From NCBI GenBank assembly GCA_039935415.1, contig JBDTKH010000004.1, positions 73,514 through 137,513 on the forward strand: a stretch of 64,000 bases of DNA, read 5' to 3'. Shown here in pieces: positions 7,838 to 19,703 of this stretch (position 1 is the stretch's first letter; the number at the start of each line of letters is the position of its first letter). Source of the stretch: Palsa-870 sp039935415. GTDB lineage: Bacteria; Chloroflexota; Dormibacteria; Dormibacterales; Dormibacteraceae. A model generated the notes under the pieces. The model was not told where the DNA came from. It ran no database searches and saw nothing but the letters and a program-made list of their open reading frames with translations. The position numbers and the translations under genes are program-made.

Positions 7838-8227
7838 ATGAATCCGACTGTGAGTCTGTACGGCATCGTCGCGGACCTTCGGCGGGAGCAGCCGACCGCC
7901 GCCGCCAACCAGACGCTTGACCTGGTGGTGGCCGAGCTCGGGCGTACCCGGGACAACCTCAAGGACGCAGTCGCCGCTCTGAGCGCCAAGCCCCTGCCCC
8001 CTGGCGGGAAGGAGGTGCTCAATGAGCTGGTCGGGAGGGCACGCCAGGAGGGCCTGGACGACCTCGACTACGGCCCCGACCCGTTCCACAAGGCGCTGCC
8101 CGAGCCCCTCGACGAGGGGACCGCGGGAATCGGCGCGCTGCTGGCGGTGTCGTCGATCGTAGGCGTGGCGCTGGCGGTCGCCGCAGTGGCGGTCGGCCTC
8201 AACGCGATCTTGCATCCTCCAACCTGA
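7838..8227 (+). CDS. Hypothetical small protein with a C-terminal membrane helix
   Basis: About 129 residues from ATG 7838, giving MNPTVSLYGIVADLRREQPT. The middle is a charged amphipathic helix (LDLVVAELGRTRDNLKDAVA) and the C-terminus has one hydrophobic segment, GIGALLAVSSIVGVALAVAA and following VAVGLNAIL, consistent with a tail-anchored membrane protein. No family is recognised. It precedes yajQ by 9 bp in the same direction and may be cotranscribed. It is divergent from ilvE with 61 bp between start codons. The GC-rich codon pattern supports it being real. Confidence 0.6.
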   Translation: MNPTVSLYGIVADLRREQPTAAANQTLDLVVAELGRTRDNLKDAVAALSAKPLPPGGKEVLNELVGRARQEGLDDLDYGPDPFHKALPEPLDEGTAGIGALLAVSSIVGVALAVAAVAVGLNAILHPPT

Positions 8228-8236
8228 TGGGTTGCA

Positions 8237-8728
8237 GTGCCTGAGTTCTCATTCGACGTCGTCTCGGAGTTCAACCCCGCCGAGCTGACCAACGCAGTGG
8301 ACCAGGCTCGCCGGGAGGTCGGCACGCGTTTCGACTTCAAGGATACCGCGACGATCTACGACCAGCACGACGACATGATCCTCATCGAGTCCGCGAGCGA
8401 GGATCGAGCCAAAGCCGCGCTGCAGGTGCTTCGCGAGAAGGGGGCACGCCGGCAGCTCTCGATCAAGCTCTTCAAGGCTTCGGATCCGAAGACCGTAGGC
8501 AAAGGTCGCGGCCAGATCGAAGTCCGCCTGAACGCCGGGATCAACGATGAGCTCGCGCGCGACCTCCGCAAGCGGATCCAGAACGTGACGCCCAAGGTGC
8601 AGGTGCGCATCCAGGGCGACCAGCTGCGCGTCAGCTCGAAAGACAAGGACACCCTGCAGCTGGTGATCAAAGCGTTGCGCGAGGCGGAGGACATCCCCGT
8701 CCCGCTGCAGTTCACGAATTACAGGTAA
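8237..8728 (+). CDS. yajQ: YajQ family nucleotide-binding protein (UPF0234)
   Basis: 163 residues, full family length. The N-terminal signature FSFDVVSEFNPAELTNAVDQ, the central TRFDFKD and the C-terminal REAEDIPVPLQFTNYR are diagnostic. Members have two ferredoxin-like domains and bind nucleotides; some bind cyclic di-GMP and act as effectors. Start is GTG 8237. The neighbours (membrane protein, HisA) give no functional hint, so the specific ligand here is unknown. Confidence 0.95.
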   Translation: MPEFSFDVVSEFNPAELTNAVDQARREVGTRFDFKDTATIYDQHDDMILIESASEDRAKAALQVLREKGARRQLSIKLFKASDPKTVGKGRGQIEVRLNAGINDELARDLRKRIQNVTPKVQVRIQGDQLRVSSKDKDTLQLVIKALREAEDIPVPLQFTNYR

Positions 8729-8760
8729 CGCCTCCGCCTCGCGCGTCGCAGACTGAACGG

Positions 8761-9465
8761 ATGCTGGTCTTCCCCGCAATCGACATCCTCGACGGCCGCT
8801 GCGTCCGGTTGGTGCAGGGCGACTACGGGCACCCGACGGTTTACTCAGATGATCCGTCCGACGTGGTGGACCTGTTCGCGCAGGCCGGTGCCGAGCGCGT
8901 GCACGTCGTCGATCTCGATGCCGCGCGCGACATGGGAAACAACAAGCCGCTGATCGAATCGCTGTTGCGGCGACATGAGGTCAAGTTCCAGGTCGCGGGC
9001 GGCGTGCGCACCGCCGAAGCGGTCGACGCCTGGCTGGATGAGGGGGCGCATTCGGTGGTGATGGGGACGGTCGCGGTGCGCGACCCGCGCCTCCTCGAGC
9101 GGTGCGCGCTCAAGCACCCAGGAAAAGTGCTCGCGGCGCTCGACATCCGCGACGACAAGCCGGCTGTGCACGGTTGGACCGAAACCGAGCCGGTGGTGAT
9201 GGGCCAGCTCCTCGGGCGCTGGGACCGGCTGTTGTTGGGCGGTGTGATCCTGACATGCATCGACCGGGACGGAACGCTGACGGGGCCGGACTTGAAGACG
9301 CTCGCCAGGGCGCGGGCCATGACTGGGCTGCCGTTGCAGTACTCGGGCGGCGTCGCTTCGATCGAAGACGTGCGCAGCGTGGCGGCCGCGGGGGCATCCG
9401 CCATCATCCTCGGCAAGGCCCTTTACGATGGCAAGCTCACCCTGGAGCAAGCGCTCGCCTCATGA
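8761..9465 (+). CDS. hisA: HisA/HisF-family ProFAR isomerase
   Basis: 234 residues, (beta/alpha)8 barrel. The start MLVFPAIDILDGRCVRLVQG places catalytic Asp8 as in HisA; VAGGVRT and YSGGVASIEDV phosphate-binding loops and TCIDRDGTLTGPD are present. HisA converts ProFAR to PRFAR in histidine synthesis; a bifunctional PriA-like activity (also TrpF), as in some Actinobacteria, cannot be excluded. No other his gene is in the window, which is unusual for hisA. The stop overlaps the next gene by 4 bp (ATGA). Confidence 0.88.
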   Translation: MLVFPAIDILDGRCVRLVQGDYGHPTVYSDDPSDVVDLFAQAGAERVHVVDLDAARDMGNNKPLIESLLRRHEVKFQVAGGVRTAEAVDAWLDEGAHSVVMGTVAVRDPRLLERCALKHPGKVLAALDIRDDKPAVHGWTETEPVVMGQLLGRWDRLLLGGVILTCIDRDGTLTGPDLKTLARARAMTGLPLQYSGGVASIEDVRSVAAAGASAIILGKALYDGKLTLEQALAS

Positions 9466-9857
9466 GGCGACTCTGCGTCGCCGTCGCGATCGTGCTCGCC
9501 GCCGTGGCATGTGGCGGACGCGAAATGCCGGACGACCAGGGACTGCACCAGGACGTGGTCAACGACACGAGCGGCGCCGAGGTGACCTTCGACGCGACAG
9601 TCGTGAACAACCCGGTCGAGTCTGGCGGGCACGAGAGGTTCGAGGTGCAGGCACCCACCGGTGAGATGCTCGAGATCGACCACAACACCAGCCTGGCGCC
9701 CTCCGTGCCGATCCACACCGGGGACCACCTCGTGATCCACGGCCAGCTCTATATCGACCCCGGGCCTCACGTCGGCGTGCACTGCACCCATGCGGCGACG
9801 TCGAGCGGATGTCCCAGCCCAGGGTGGATCATGTTCGGGCAGGACTATTACGAATGA
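9462..9857 (+). CDS. DUF3465-like lipoprotein
   Basis: 131 residues. A signal peptide RRLCVAVAIVLAAVACGG ends in a lipobox-like AVAC, so it is probably a membrane-anchored exported lipoprotein. The body (HERFEVQAPTGEMLEIDHNT, then SLAPSVPIHTGDHLVIHGQL, ending GWIMFGQDYYE) matches the DUF3465 pattern of an OB-like beta barrel with an I-x-HN motif; the HWTHHD-type element is reduced here to VHCTHA. Translationally coupled to hisA by ATGA and to the next small ORF by ATGA. Biochemical role unknown. Confidence 0.75.
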   Translation: MRRLCVAVAIVLAAVACGGREMPDDQGLHQDVVNDTSGAEVTFDATVVNNPVESGGHERFEVQAPTGEMLEIDHNTSLAPSVPIHTGDHLVIHGQLYIDPGPHVGVHCTHAATSSGCPSPGWIMFGQDYYE

Positions 9858-10006
9858 ATCGGATGCGAAGGCCGCTGCAGTTCATGCGCAACCTCGCATC
9901 GGGCGACGCCGGACCCGTCCAGCGCGCGCGCCGGGTGGTCGGAAACCTGACCCACCGCGACCCGAGGACGGGGTGCTGCGGGAACTACGGCGAGCCAGGA
10001 TGTTGA
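9854..10006 (+). CDS. 50-residue basic peptide with Cys-rich C-terminus
   Basis: Starts MNRMRRPLQFMRNLASGDAG and ends GCCGNYGEPGC. The ATG overlaps the DUF3465 stop (ATGA), and the spacing, codon use and strongly patterned C-terminus argue it is translated. I recall similar CCGN-G-PGC tails on short uncharacterised proteins of related phyla but cannot name a family. Three closely spaced cysteines could bind metal or form disulfides. A further 13-codon ORF (10007-10048) abuts its stop but is too short to judge. Confidence 0.55.
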   Translation: MNRMRRPLQFMRNLASGDAGPVQRARRVVGNLTHRDPRTGCCGNYGEPGC

Positions 10007-10050
10007 ATGACGGTCGCCGAGGCCCGTGCGGCCGGCCTGATCAAGTAATT

Positions 10051-10078
10051 CCCTCTCCCACATTGTGGGAGGGGGCCA
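10051..10078. terminator. Terminator-like hairpin between convergent genes
   Basis: CCCTCTCCCACA and TGTGGGAGGGGG face each other around a short loop, between the plus-strand 50-residue peptide and the minus-strand SDR gene. The stem is strong but U-tracts are absent, so its strength as an intrinsic terminator is uncertain. Confidence 0.5.
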
Positions 10079-10102
10079 GCGTGAGGGGACGCCGGCGCTA
10101 GC

Positions 10103-10861
10103 TCAGGTCGACTTCGCCTTCCGCGCGACCTTCCAAACCGTCGCTTGGGCGACCGGCCGCACCACGATCTCGTCGATGTCGACGTGCGGCGGCCGCGTCA
10201 CGGCGAACAGCACGCAGTCCGCGACATCCTCGGCAGAAAGTGGCTTCAAGCCCTCGTAAACGGCCTGCGCGGCTTTGCGGTCCCCGTGGAACCGCACGAC
10301 GCTGAACTCGGTCTCCACGAGGCCGGGTTCTATCTCCGTCACGCGGATGGGCTCGCCGTTCAGCTCGAGCCGCAACGTGCGCGTGATGGCATGCACCGCG
10401 TGCTTCGCCGCCGTATAACCAGCTCCGCCGGCGTACGTCTCGAAGGCCGCGATCGAACCGATGTTGACGATGTGGCCGTGCTTGGCCTTGCGCAGCAAGG
10501 GGATGCACGCGCGCGTCATCCACATCAACCCGAGGACGTTGACCTTCCACATCCCGGTCCAGTCCTCGTCGACCGCCTTCTCGATCGGTGTCAGTCCCAA
10601 CGCACCACCGGCGTTGTTCACCAGCACGTCGATGCGCCCAAACCTCCTTGAGACCTCGCGCACGAAGGCGGTGACGCTTTTCTGGTCGGTGACGTCCAGC
10701 TGCAAAGCCACGCCTTCCTCACCGGCGACCCGCTTCAGCCTCTCGAGGCGCCTCGCGCCGACCACGATCTGAAAACCTCGCCGTCCAAGCGCCACCGCGG
10801 TGGCGGCGCCGATCCCCGACGAGGCTCCCGTGATCACAGCGACTGGCGCGGACTTGCTCGT
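10103..10861 (-). CDS. Short-chain dehydrogenase/reductase
   Basis: Classical SDR of about 252 residues. Seen: cofactor motif TGASSGIGAA, NNAGG, and the catalytic YTAAK (Y-x3-K) with upstream Ser in NIGSIAAFETYAG. GARRLERL after beta 2 suggests NADP preference. The first ordinary start, GTG 10837, would cut off strand beta 1; the frame upstream reads T-SKSAPVAVITGAS, and an ACG at 10861 sits 8 nt after AAGGAG. I therefore place the start at that ACG with caution. Substrate unknown; neighbours are unrelated. Confidence 0.85.
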   Translation of the reverse strand, partial: TSKSAPVAVITGASSGIGAATAVALGRRGFQIVVGARRLERLKRVAGEEGVALQLDVTDQKSVTAFVREVSRRFGRIDVLVNNAGGALGLTPIEKAVDEDWTGMWKVNVLGLMWMTRACIPLLRKAKHGHIVNIGSIAAFETYAGGAGYTAAKHAVHAITRTLRLELNGEPIRVTEIEPGLVETEFSVVRFHGDRKAAQAVYEGLKPLSAEDVADCVLFAVTRPPHVDIDEIVVRPVAQATVWKVARKAKST

Positions 10862-10924
10862 GGTCCTAGCTCCTTGCTATAAGAAACCCATTCGATTGGA
10901 TGGCGACAAGATCCCGTCAAAATG

Positions 10925-10930
10925 TACCCT
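10925..10930 (+). promoter_or_regulatory. -10-like TACCCT, probable near-leaderless promoter
   Basis: TACCCT ends 8 nt before the GTG at 10939, with no Shine-Dalgarno between. The normal -10 to start distance would put transcription initiation at or just before the start codon. Confidence 0.4.
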
Positions 10931-10938
10931 AGAGATCA

Positions 10939-11394
10939 GTGCTGGAGCTCCTTGTCGGATTCGTAGTCGTGCTGCTGGTCGTTACCGGCGCCCTGATCAT
11001 GGCCGGACCCAGCCTTCGCGGAGTGGTCCGGCGCCTTCGTGCGATCCAGCGGCCGGCCAAGGTGCCGTCCGTGTTCCAGAGCCGCCGTGCGGAGGCTCCG
11101 CCGGGGCTCAACCCGAAGACACAACGCGTCCTCGTGGCGGCCGCTCGCCTGGCCAACTGGCTTCGCACCCACGGCCACGACGACCTGTCGCGCGAACTCC
11201 GAGGCGCCGCGGCACGCATGACGACCAACGAGCCGGTCGGGCTCTATGCCTTGCAGAGCGTGCTTAGAAAGTTGCGCGCCCTTCAGCTCGACGACGGCGA
11301 CCAGGACCGTGTCAAGGCGCTTTCGAACGAGCTCCACATCGCGGTCCAGGACCGGTTCGAGCAGCTCGAGCTGCTTCCCTTCCGACGGCCCTGA
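10939..11394 (+). CDS. Hypothetical protein with an N-terminal membrane helix
   Basis: 151 residues. An N-terminal hydrophobic helix (LELLVGFVVVLLVVTGALIM, about residues 2-21) is followed by a basic linker and a mostly helical cytoplasmic part (VLVAAARLANWLRTHGHDDL, ELRGAAARM, LQSVLRKLRALQL). No known domain. The stop overlaps the probable CTG start of the RidA-like gene by 4 bp. Could be a scaffold or membrane-associated factor; the function is not inferable. Confidence 0.65.
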   Translation: MLELLVGFVVVLLVVTGALIMAGPSLRGVVRRLRAIQRPAKVPSVFQSRRAEAPPGLNPKTQRVLVAAARLANWLRTHGHDDLSRELRGAAARMTTNEPVGLYALQSVLRKLRALQLDDGDQDRVKALSNELHIAVQDRFEQLELLPFRRP

Positions 11395-11795
11395 AGAAAA
11401 AGCTCCCGAAACCGACCCCACGCCGGCGCATCGCGTCCGGTTCCCCTTTCGAGGACACGATCGGCTTCAGCCGCGCCCTCCGGGTGGGCAAGCGCGTGCT
11501 CGTTTCGGGCACGGCCCCCATCTGGCCAGACGGATCGTGTGACCCGGATCCCTATGTTCAGGCCAAGCGCTGTTTTCAGATCATCGAGCAGGCGCTGAGC
11601 GAGGGGGGCGCGCACCTGAGCCAGGTGGTGCGAACGCGCATGTACCTGACGGACGCCAAGTTTGCGGACCCCGTCGGAAGGGCACACGGCGAGGTGATGG
11701 CGGAGGCGCGGCCGACGGCGAGCATGGTCGTCGTCAACGGGCTGCTCGACGAGCGGTGGAAGGTCGAGATCGAGGCCGAAGCACAGCTCGACTAA
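11391..11795 (+). CDS. RidA/YjgF/YER057c family protein
   Basis: About 134 residues. RidA-type proteins hydrolyse reactive enamines/imines from PLP enzymes. Seen: SGSPFEDTIGFSRALRVGKR, VLVSGTAP, the trimer-interface region QIIEQALSEGGAHLSQVVRT, RMYLTD, and the C-terminal ASMVVVNGL and KVEIEAEA. The conserved N-terminal strand begins well upstream of the first GTG (11484), and no ATG/GTG/TTG exists in frame before it; a CTG at 11391 overlaps the previous stop as CTGA, mirroring the ATGA/GTGA junctions seen elsewhere. The usual active-site Arg is in VVRTRMYL. Confidence 0.85.
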   Translation: MKKKLPKPTPRRRIASGSPFEDTIGFSRALRVGKRVLVSGTAPIWPDGSCDPDPYVQAKRCFQIIEQALSEGGAHLSQVVRTRMYLTDAKFADPVGRAHGEVMAEARPTASMVVVNGLLDERWKVEIEAEAQLD

Positions 11796-12289
11796 AGCGT
11801 CCTGCTTCGGACGTTGGCGCGGGCTCTACTTTTCGCCTTCGGCCCTTTGCCCGATTCCACGTACTTCTTCAAGGCGTGCATGTTGGCCCGGATCCCTTCG
11901 GCGTACTGCTTCGCCAGCAGGCCGCCCGCAAGGCGAAGGAACCCGCCGAGCTCGTAGTCCATCTCGTATACGAGGTGAGTGCTGCCGTCCTTGTGCTCGG
12001 TGTACGTGTAGGACCACTTGCCTTTCAGCGGGCCTCGTACGAACGTGCCCGCGCAACGCTTCGGCTTGACGTACGCCGTCTGCTCCACCTCGAGCGTCGC
12101 CGTCAGCCCGCCCGGAAGATCGAGGTGGTAGCGGTAGCGCGTGCCGTTACCAGGCGCGCCCTTGTCGAGCTGCTCGACCTTCGCCATGTTGGACGACCAT
12201 CGCGGGGCGTGCTCGGCATCCTCCTGCACAACTGCCCAGATGCGTGAGGCGGGCGCGTCGATGTCGATCGCCTCGCGAACCCTGGTCAC
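11792..12289 (-). CDS. SRPBCC (START-like) polyketide cyclase/dehydrase family protein
   Basis: 165 residues from GTG 12289: VTRVREAIDIDAPASRIWAV, then VQEDAEHAPRWSSNM, a typical SRPBCC start (strand, helix, W-x5 turn). Later strands RYRYHLDLPGGLTATLEVEQ and WSYTYTEHKDGSTHLVYEMD and a long C-terminal helix LAGGLLAKQYAEGIRANMHA complete the helix-grip fold. The basic tail KGPKAKSRARANVRS is extra. Such proteins bind hydrophobic ligands. A longer open frame upstream is antisense to the MFS gene and was dropped. The stop overlaps the RidA-like stop convergently. Confidence 0.85.
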   Translation of the reverse strand: MTRVREAIDIDAPASRIWAVVQEDAEHAPRWSSNMAKVEQLDKGAPGNGTRYRYHLDLPGGLTATLEVEQTAYVKPKRCAGTFVRGPLKGKWSYTYTEHKDGSTHLVYEMDYELGGFLRLAGGLLAKQYAEGIRANMHALKKYVESGKGPKAKSRARANVRSRTL

Positions 12290-12307
12290 CCTGCGATGAT
12301 CCCATGA
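12290..12307. promoter_or_regulatory. 18-bp divergent start region (SRPBCC / MFS)
   Basis: Only 18 bp separate the two divergent GTG starts. On the plus strand GATGAT lies 7 nt before GTG 12308; on the minus strand GATCAT lies 6 nt before GTG 12289. Neither gene has room for a leader with a Shine-Dalgarno, so both are probably leaderless with overlapping -10 elements. Confidence 0.45.
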
Positions 12308-13600
12308 GTGCGGCCACCGACACCAGCGCGCATGTTGGGTGCGCTTCGCTATCGAAACTACCGTCTCTTTCTCACCGGCCAGGTCATCTCGACAATCGGC
12401 ACGTGGATGCAGAGCGTTGCCATGCCGTGGCTCGCGCTGCAGCTCACCCACAGCGGCCTCCTGGTCGGGCTCGTTCTCGCGGCCCAGTTCCTCCCGGTGC
12501 TTCTCGGCAGCCCCCTCGGTGGGCTCGTCGCCGACCGCTATCGCAAGCGCAACGTCCTTCTGGTCACGCAGTCGCTGTTCACCGTTCCGTCGTTCGTGCT
12601 CTTCGCATTGAGCGCTACCGGGCACGCGCAGTACTGGATGGTGATCGTGGCGGCTTTCGCGACAGGCTCCATCAACCTGTTCGACGTTCCGGCCCGGCAG
12701 TCCTTCCTGATCGAGATGGTCGGCCGGCAGGACCTGATGAACGCGATCGCTCTCAACTCTTCGGTGTTCAACGCTTCGGCGGTGATTGGACCAGCCGTCG
12801 CCGGGGTGTTGATCGCGGCCGTTGGCATCCCGATCTGCTTCCTCGCCAACTCGGTCAGCTATGTCGCTGCGATCGTCGCGCTCCTGCTCATGCGCGACCT
12901 GCCGGGCATGGTCGCCAAACGCGATGAGCAGCCGTTCCTGGCGCGCATCGTGGAGGGCGCGTCGTACGCGAGACACGATCCCGTGGTCGGCATGCTGCTG
13001 GTCGCCGTCGCCGTCTTCTCCCTTTTTGCGATGAACCGCCTCACCCTCATCCCCCTGTTCGCCGACCAGGTGCTGCACGTCGGCGCGCAGGGATTCGGAT
13101 TCCTGCTGGGCTCGATGGGGATGGGCGCACTGGTCGGCGCGCTCACCCTTGCCTTCTTTCCGTGGCTCGGCACCGACCCGCGACGGCAACTGTGGATGGC
13201 GATGATCTGGGTCGCGGCCTTGCTCGAGTTTTCGATCTCGCGCGTCTTCGTGCTTTCGATGGCCGCGCTCTTCGTCGCCGGCTACTGCCAGATTTCGTTC
13301 GTGGCCGCGGCCAACAGCCGCATCCAGACGATCACACCCGACCACCTTCGCGGCCGCGTGATGGCGCTATGGGCACAGGCATTGATCGGGGTCAGCCCCA
13401 TCGGCAGCACTCAGGCCGGCGCGCTCGCGAGCCTGTTCGGCGCGCCGTGGGCGATGGCGATCGGCGCCGTGGTCGCCGGCGCGGTCTTGCTGGGGATCAA
13501 CTTCCTGCGTCCCGAGGTGTTTTCGAGACCGAGCCGAGGCCAGACTTCGAGCGCCGCCGCGACCCGGGCGGCGACGAGCCATCGCAGCGCGCGCACCTGA
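12308..13600 (+). CDS. MFS transporter (DHA3/MFS_3-like)
   Basis: 430 residues with about 11-12 hydrophobic helices. The opening ALRYRNYRLFLTGQVISTIG, then TWMQSVAMPWL, the loop 2-3 motif GGLVADRYRKRNVLLVTQ and FDVPARQSFL are typical of the MFS_3/enterobactin-exporter-like group. Probably a proton-coupled exporter; substrate unknown. Start GTG 12308, with ATG 12332 (MLGALRYRNY) as an alternative. The last 30 residues are polar and cytoplasmic. Confidence 0.9.
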   Translation: MRPPTPARMLGALRYRNYRLFLTGQVISTIGTWMQSVAMPWLALQLTHSGLLVGLVLAAQFLPVLLGSPLGGLVADRYRKRNVLLVTQSLFTVPSFVLFALSATGHAQYWMVIVAAFATGSINLFDVPARQSFLIEMVGRQDLMNAIALNSSVFNASAVIGPAVAGVLIAAVGIPICFLANSVSYVAAIVALLLMRDLPGMVAKRDEQPFLARIVEGASYARHDPVVGMLLVAVAVFSLFAMNRLTLIPLFADQVLHVGAQGFGFLLGSMGMGALVGALTLAFFPWLGTDPRRQLWMAMIWVAALLEFSISRVFVLSMAALFVAGYCQISFVAAANSRIQTITPDHLRGRVMALWAQALIGVSPIGSTQAGALASLFGAPWAMAIGAVVAGAVLLGINFLRPEVFSRPSRGQTSSAAATRAATSHRSART

Positions 13601-13711
13601 TCGTGCGATTCGGTGTAGGTCAGGGCGCGAGTCGCGAGAAGGCTCCAGTGCTCGGTGGCCAGGACCTGCACCCTTGCAGAAGCGCCGAGGCGGCGGCATC
13701 TCGGTCGACAT
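13601..13711 (-). pseudogene. Frameshifted, truncated remnant of a small membrane-protein gene
   Basis: A good ribosome site (GGAGG, 5 nt, ATG 13711) starts MSTEMPPPRR, but the sequence that looks conserved, ASARVQVLATEHWSLLATRA and then LTYTES, lies in the next frame (a single-base shift around 13688). I recall a very similar VLATEHWSLLATRSLTYTEA-type N-terminus on small uncharacterised membrane proteins. After TES (13606) the similarity stops at the end of the MFS gene and no membrane helices follow. It sits 10 bp after pyrD, where pyrF or pyrE might be expected. Confidence 0.45.
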
Positions 13712-13721
13712 CGTTGCCTCC

Positions 13722-14636
13722 TCAGTCCCTGGGCAGGTAGCGCGGAAGATCGGCAAGCGACTTGAAGCCTTTGGCCTCGAGGTGCCTCGCGATTCCGTCG
13801 TGGACCTCGGCGATCGCGCGGGGGTTGACGAATGTCGCGGTGCCGACCTGTACGGCGGAGCAGCCCGCGACCAGGAACTCGAGCGCGTCCTCGGGGCGCG
13901 TGATGCCGCCGATGCCGATCACGGGGATGCTTACGGACCTCGCCGCCTGGTGCGCCAGGTGCACCGCGAGCGGCCTGATCGCTGGGCCGGACAGGCCTCC
14001 GGTGCGAAAGCTCAACCGTGGCCGGTAGGCGTTGAGGTCGATCGACATGCCCACGAACGTGTTGATCGCGCACAGCGCGTCGGCTCCGGCTGCCTCGACC
14101 GCGCGAGCGATGACACCGATGTCGCTCACCACCGGCGTCAGCTTCACCCAGACGGGGAGGCCGGTCCGCTTGCGCACCGCCTCGGTCACGGCCGCGGCCG
14201 CGCGCGGATCGTTGCCGAAGTAGAGGCCTCCCTGCTCGACGTTAGGGCACGAGATGTTGATCTCGAGGCCAGCCACCCCGGGCACTCCGTCCAGGCGCGC
14301 GGCGAGCTCTCCGTACTCGGCCGCCGACTCGCCGTTGATGTTGACGAGCACCGGGAAATCCCATGCGGCCCACTTCGGCGCGTAGTCACGCACGAGCGCG
14401 TCCACGCCGGGCCCCTGGAGGCCGATCGCGTTGAGCATTCCACTCGGAGTCTCGACGATCCTCGGCGGGGCCGTGCCGTCACGCGGCCGCAGAAAGATGC
14501 CTTTCGAGACCATCGCCCCGAGGGCGCGGCGCTCGAGGAGCGGGACCTCTGTTCCGTAGCCGAATGTACCCGACGCGGCCATGACCGGTCCGCGCAGCTT
14601 CAGGTTGCCGATCGCCACCGACATGTTCGATTTCAC
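13722..14636 (-). CDS. pyrD: Dihydroorotate dehydrogenase B, catalytic subunit
   Basis: About 304 residues, FMN TIM-barrel oxidising dihydroorotate to orotate and passing electrons to PyrK and NAD. Seen: ASGTFGYG, NAIGLQGPG, the active-site region NISCPNVEQGG with catalytic Cys130 (Cys marks class 1), KLTPVVSDI, and IPVIGIGGITRPEDALEFLV. The adjacent pyrK makes this class 1B. Start GTG 14636 overlaps the pyrK stop (GTGA); ATG 14624 is an alternative. Last gene of the pyr operon here. Confidence 0.96.
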   Translation of the reverse strand: MKSNMSVAIGNLKLRGPVMAASGTFGYGTEVPLLERRALGAMVSKGIFLRPRDGTAPPRIVETPSGMLNAIGLQGPGVDALVRDYAPKWAAWDFPVLVNINGESAAEYGELAARLDGVPGVAGLEINISCPNVEQGGLYFGNDPRAAAAVTEAVRKRTGLPVWVKLTPVVSDIGVIARAVEAAGADALCAINTFVGMSIDLNAYRPRLSFRTGGLSGPAIRPLAVHLAHQAARSVSIPVIGIGGITRPEDALEFLVAGCSAVQVGTATFVNPRAIAEVHDGIARHLEAKGFKSLADLPRYLPRD

Positions 14637-15377
14637 GCGGTCACCGCGTACGGGAGGTGGGACGGCAGCGCCGCCCACTCGATGTCGGACGCGCGGTAGA
14701 CTGGCCCCTCTTTGCACGCGCGGTCATAGCCGCCGCGCTTGAGCGGCACCGCGCACCCGAGGCACACGCCCGTGCCGCATCCCATGTAAGTCTCGACCGC
14801 AACCTGGGCGTCGGGCCACCGATCGGCGACCGCGGCCAGCATCCGGTTGGGTCCGCAGGCCAGGACCAGGTCGGCGTCCGGCGCGGCCGCGACAGCTGTT
14901 CCGGCGAAGCCGGTCGAGCCGTCATCGGTCGCCCACAACACCTCGTCGCCATCCGACTCCGAGCACAGGTCGTCGCTGGTGCGAGCGCCGTGGACCCATG
15001 TCACGCGCATGCCGAGGGTTGTGGCCTCGCGAGCCGCCAGCGGCATGGGCGCGACGCCCAACCCTCCGCTCACCAGGACGATGCTGCGCGGACCCGCGCC
15101 GAGGTCGAAACCGCGGCCCAGCGGGCCAAGGCAGCTCACGCGGTCGCCACGACCCATTGCAAGCAGCTGCGCGGTGCCGGCCCCCACCGATTTCAACACG
15201 ATTTCGACCTTGTCCCCGTCAGCGTGGTAGACGGAGAATGGGCGCCTGAGTAGCGGTCCTGGCGACCAGCCCAGGTTCACGAATTGGCCCGCTCGCACCG
15301 AGCTCGCGATCTTCGGAGCGTGAATCGAGACGACGAACATGTCGCGCGCGACTTTTCGCTTGCCGGTTATCTTCGCG

Positions 15378-15391
<14 letters not shown>
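14633..15391 (-). CDS. pyrK: Dihydroorotate dehydrogenase B, electron transfer subunit
   Basis: 252 residues, ferredoxin-reductase fold with FAD and one [2Fe-2S] cluster. Seen: GQFVNLG and LLRRPFSVY (FAD site), the NAD-binding VSGGLGVAPMP, and the cluster ligands in YMGCGTGVCLGCAVP plus a fourth Cys in YDRACKEGPVY. Start GTG 15391 overlaps the carAB stop by 14 bp; the stop overlaps pyrD. Forms the heterotetramer with PyrD. Confidence 0.95.

Positions 15392-19692
<4,301 letters not shown>

Positions 19693-19703
<11 letters not shown>

Noticed and set aside
10007..10048. 13-codon ORF MTVAEARAAGLIK directly after the Cys-rich peptide
   Set aside because: Too short and unpatterned to support as a gene.
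12290..13345. N-terminal extension of the SRPBCC frame to about 517 residues
   Set aside because: The extension is antisense to the MFS transporter and His/Arg/Glu-rich; GTG 12289 gives the normal SRPBCC length.
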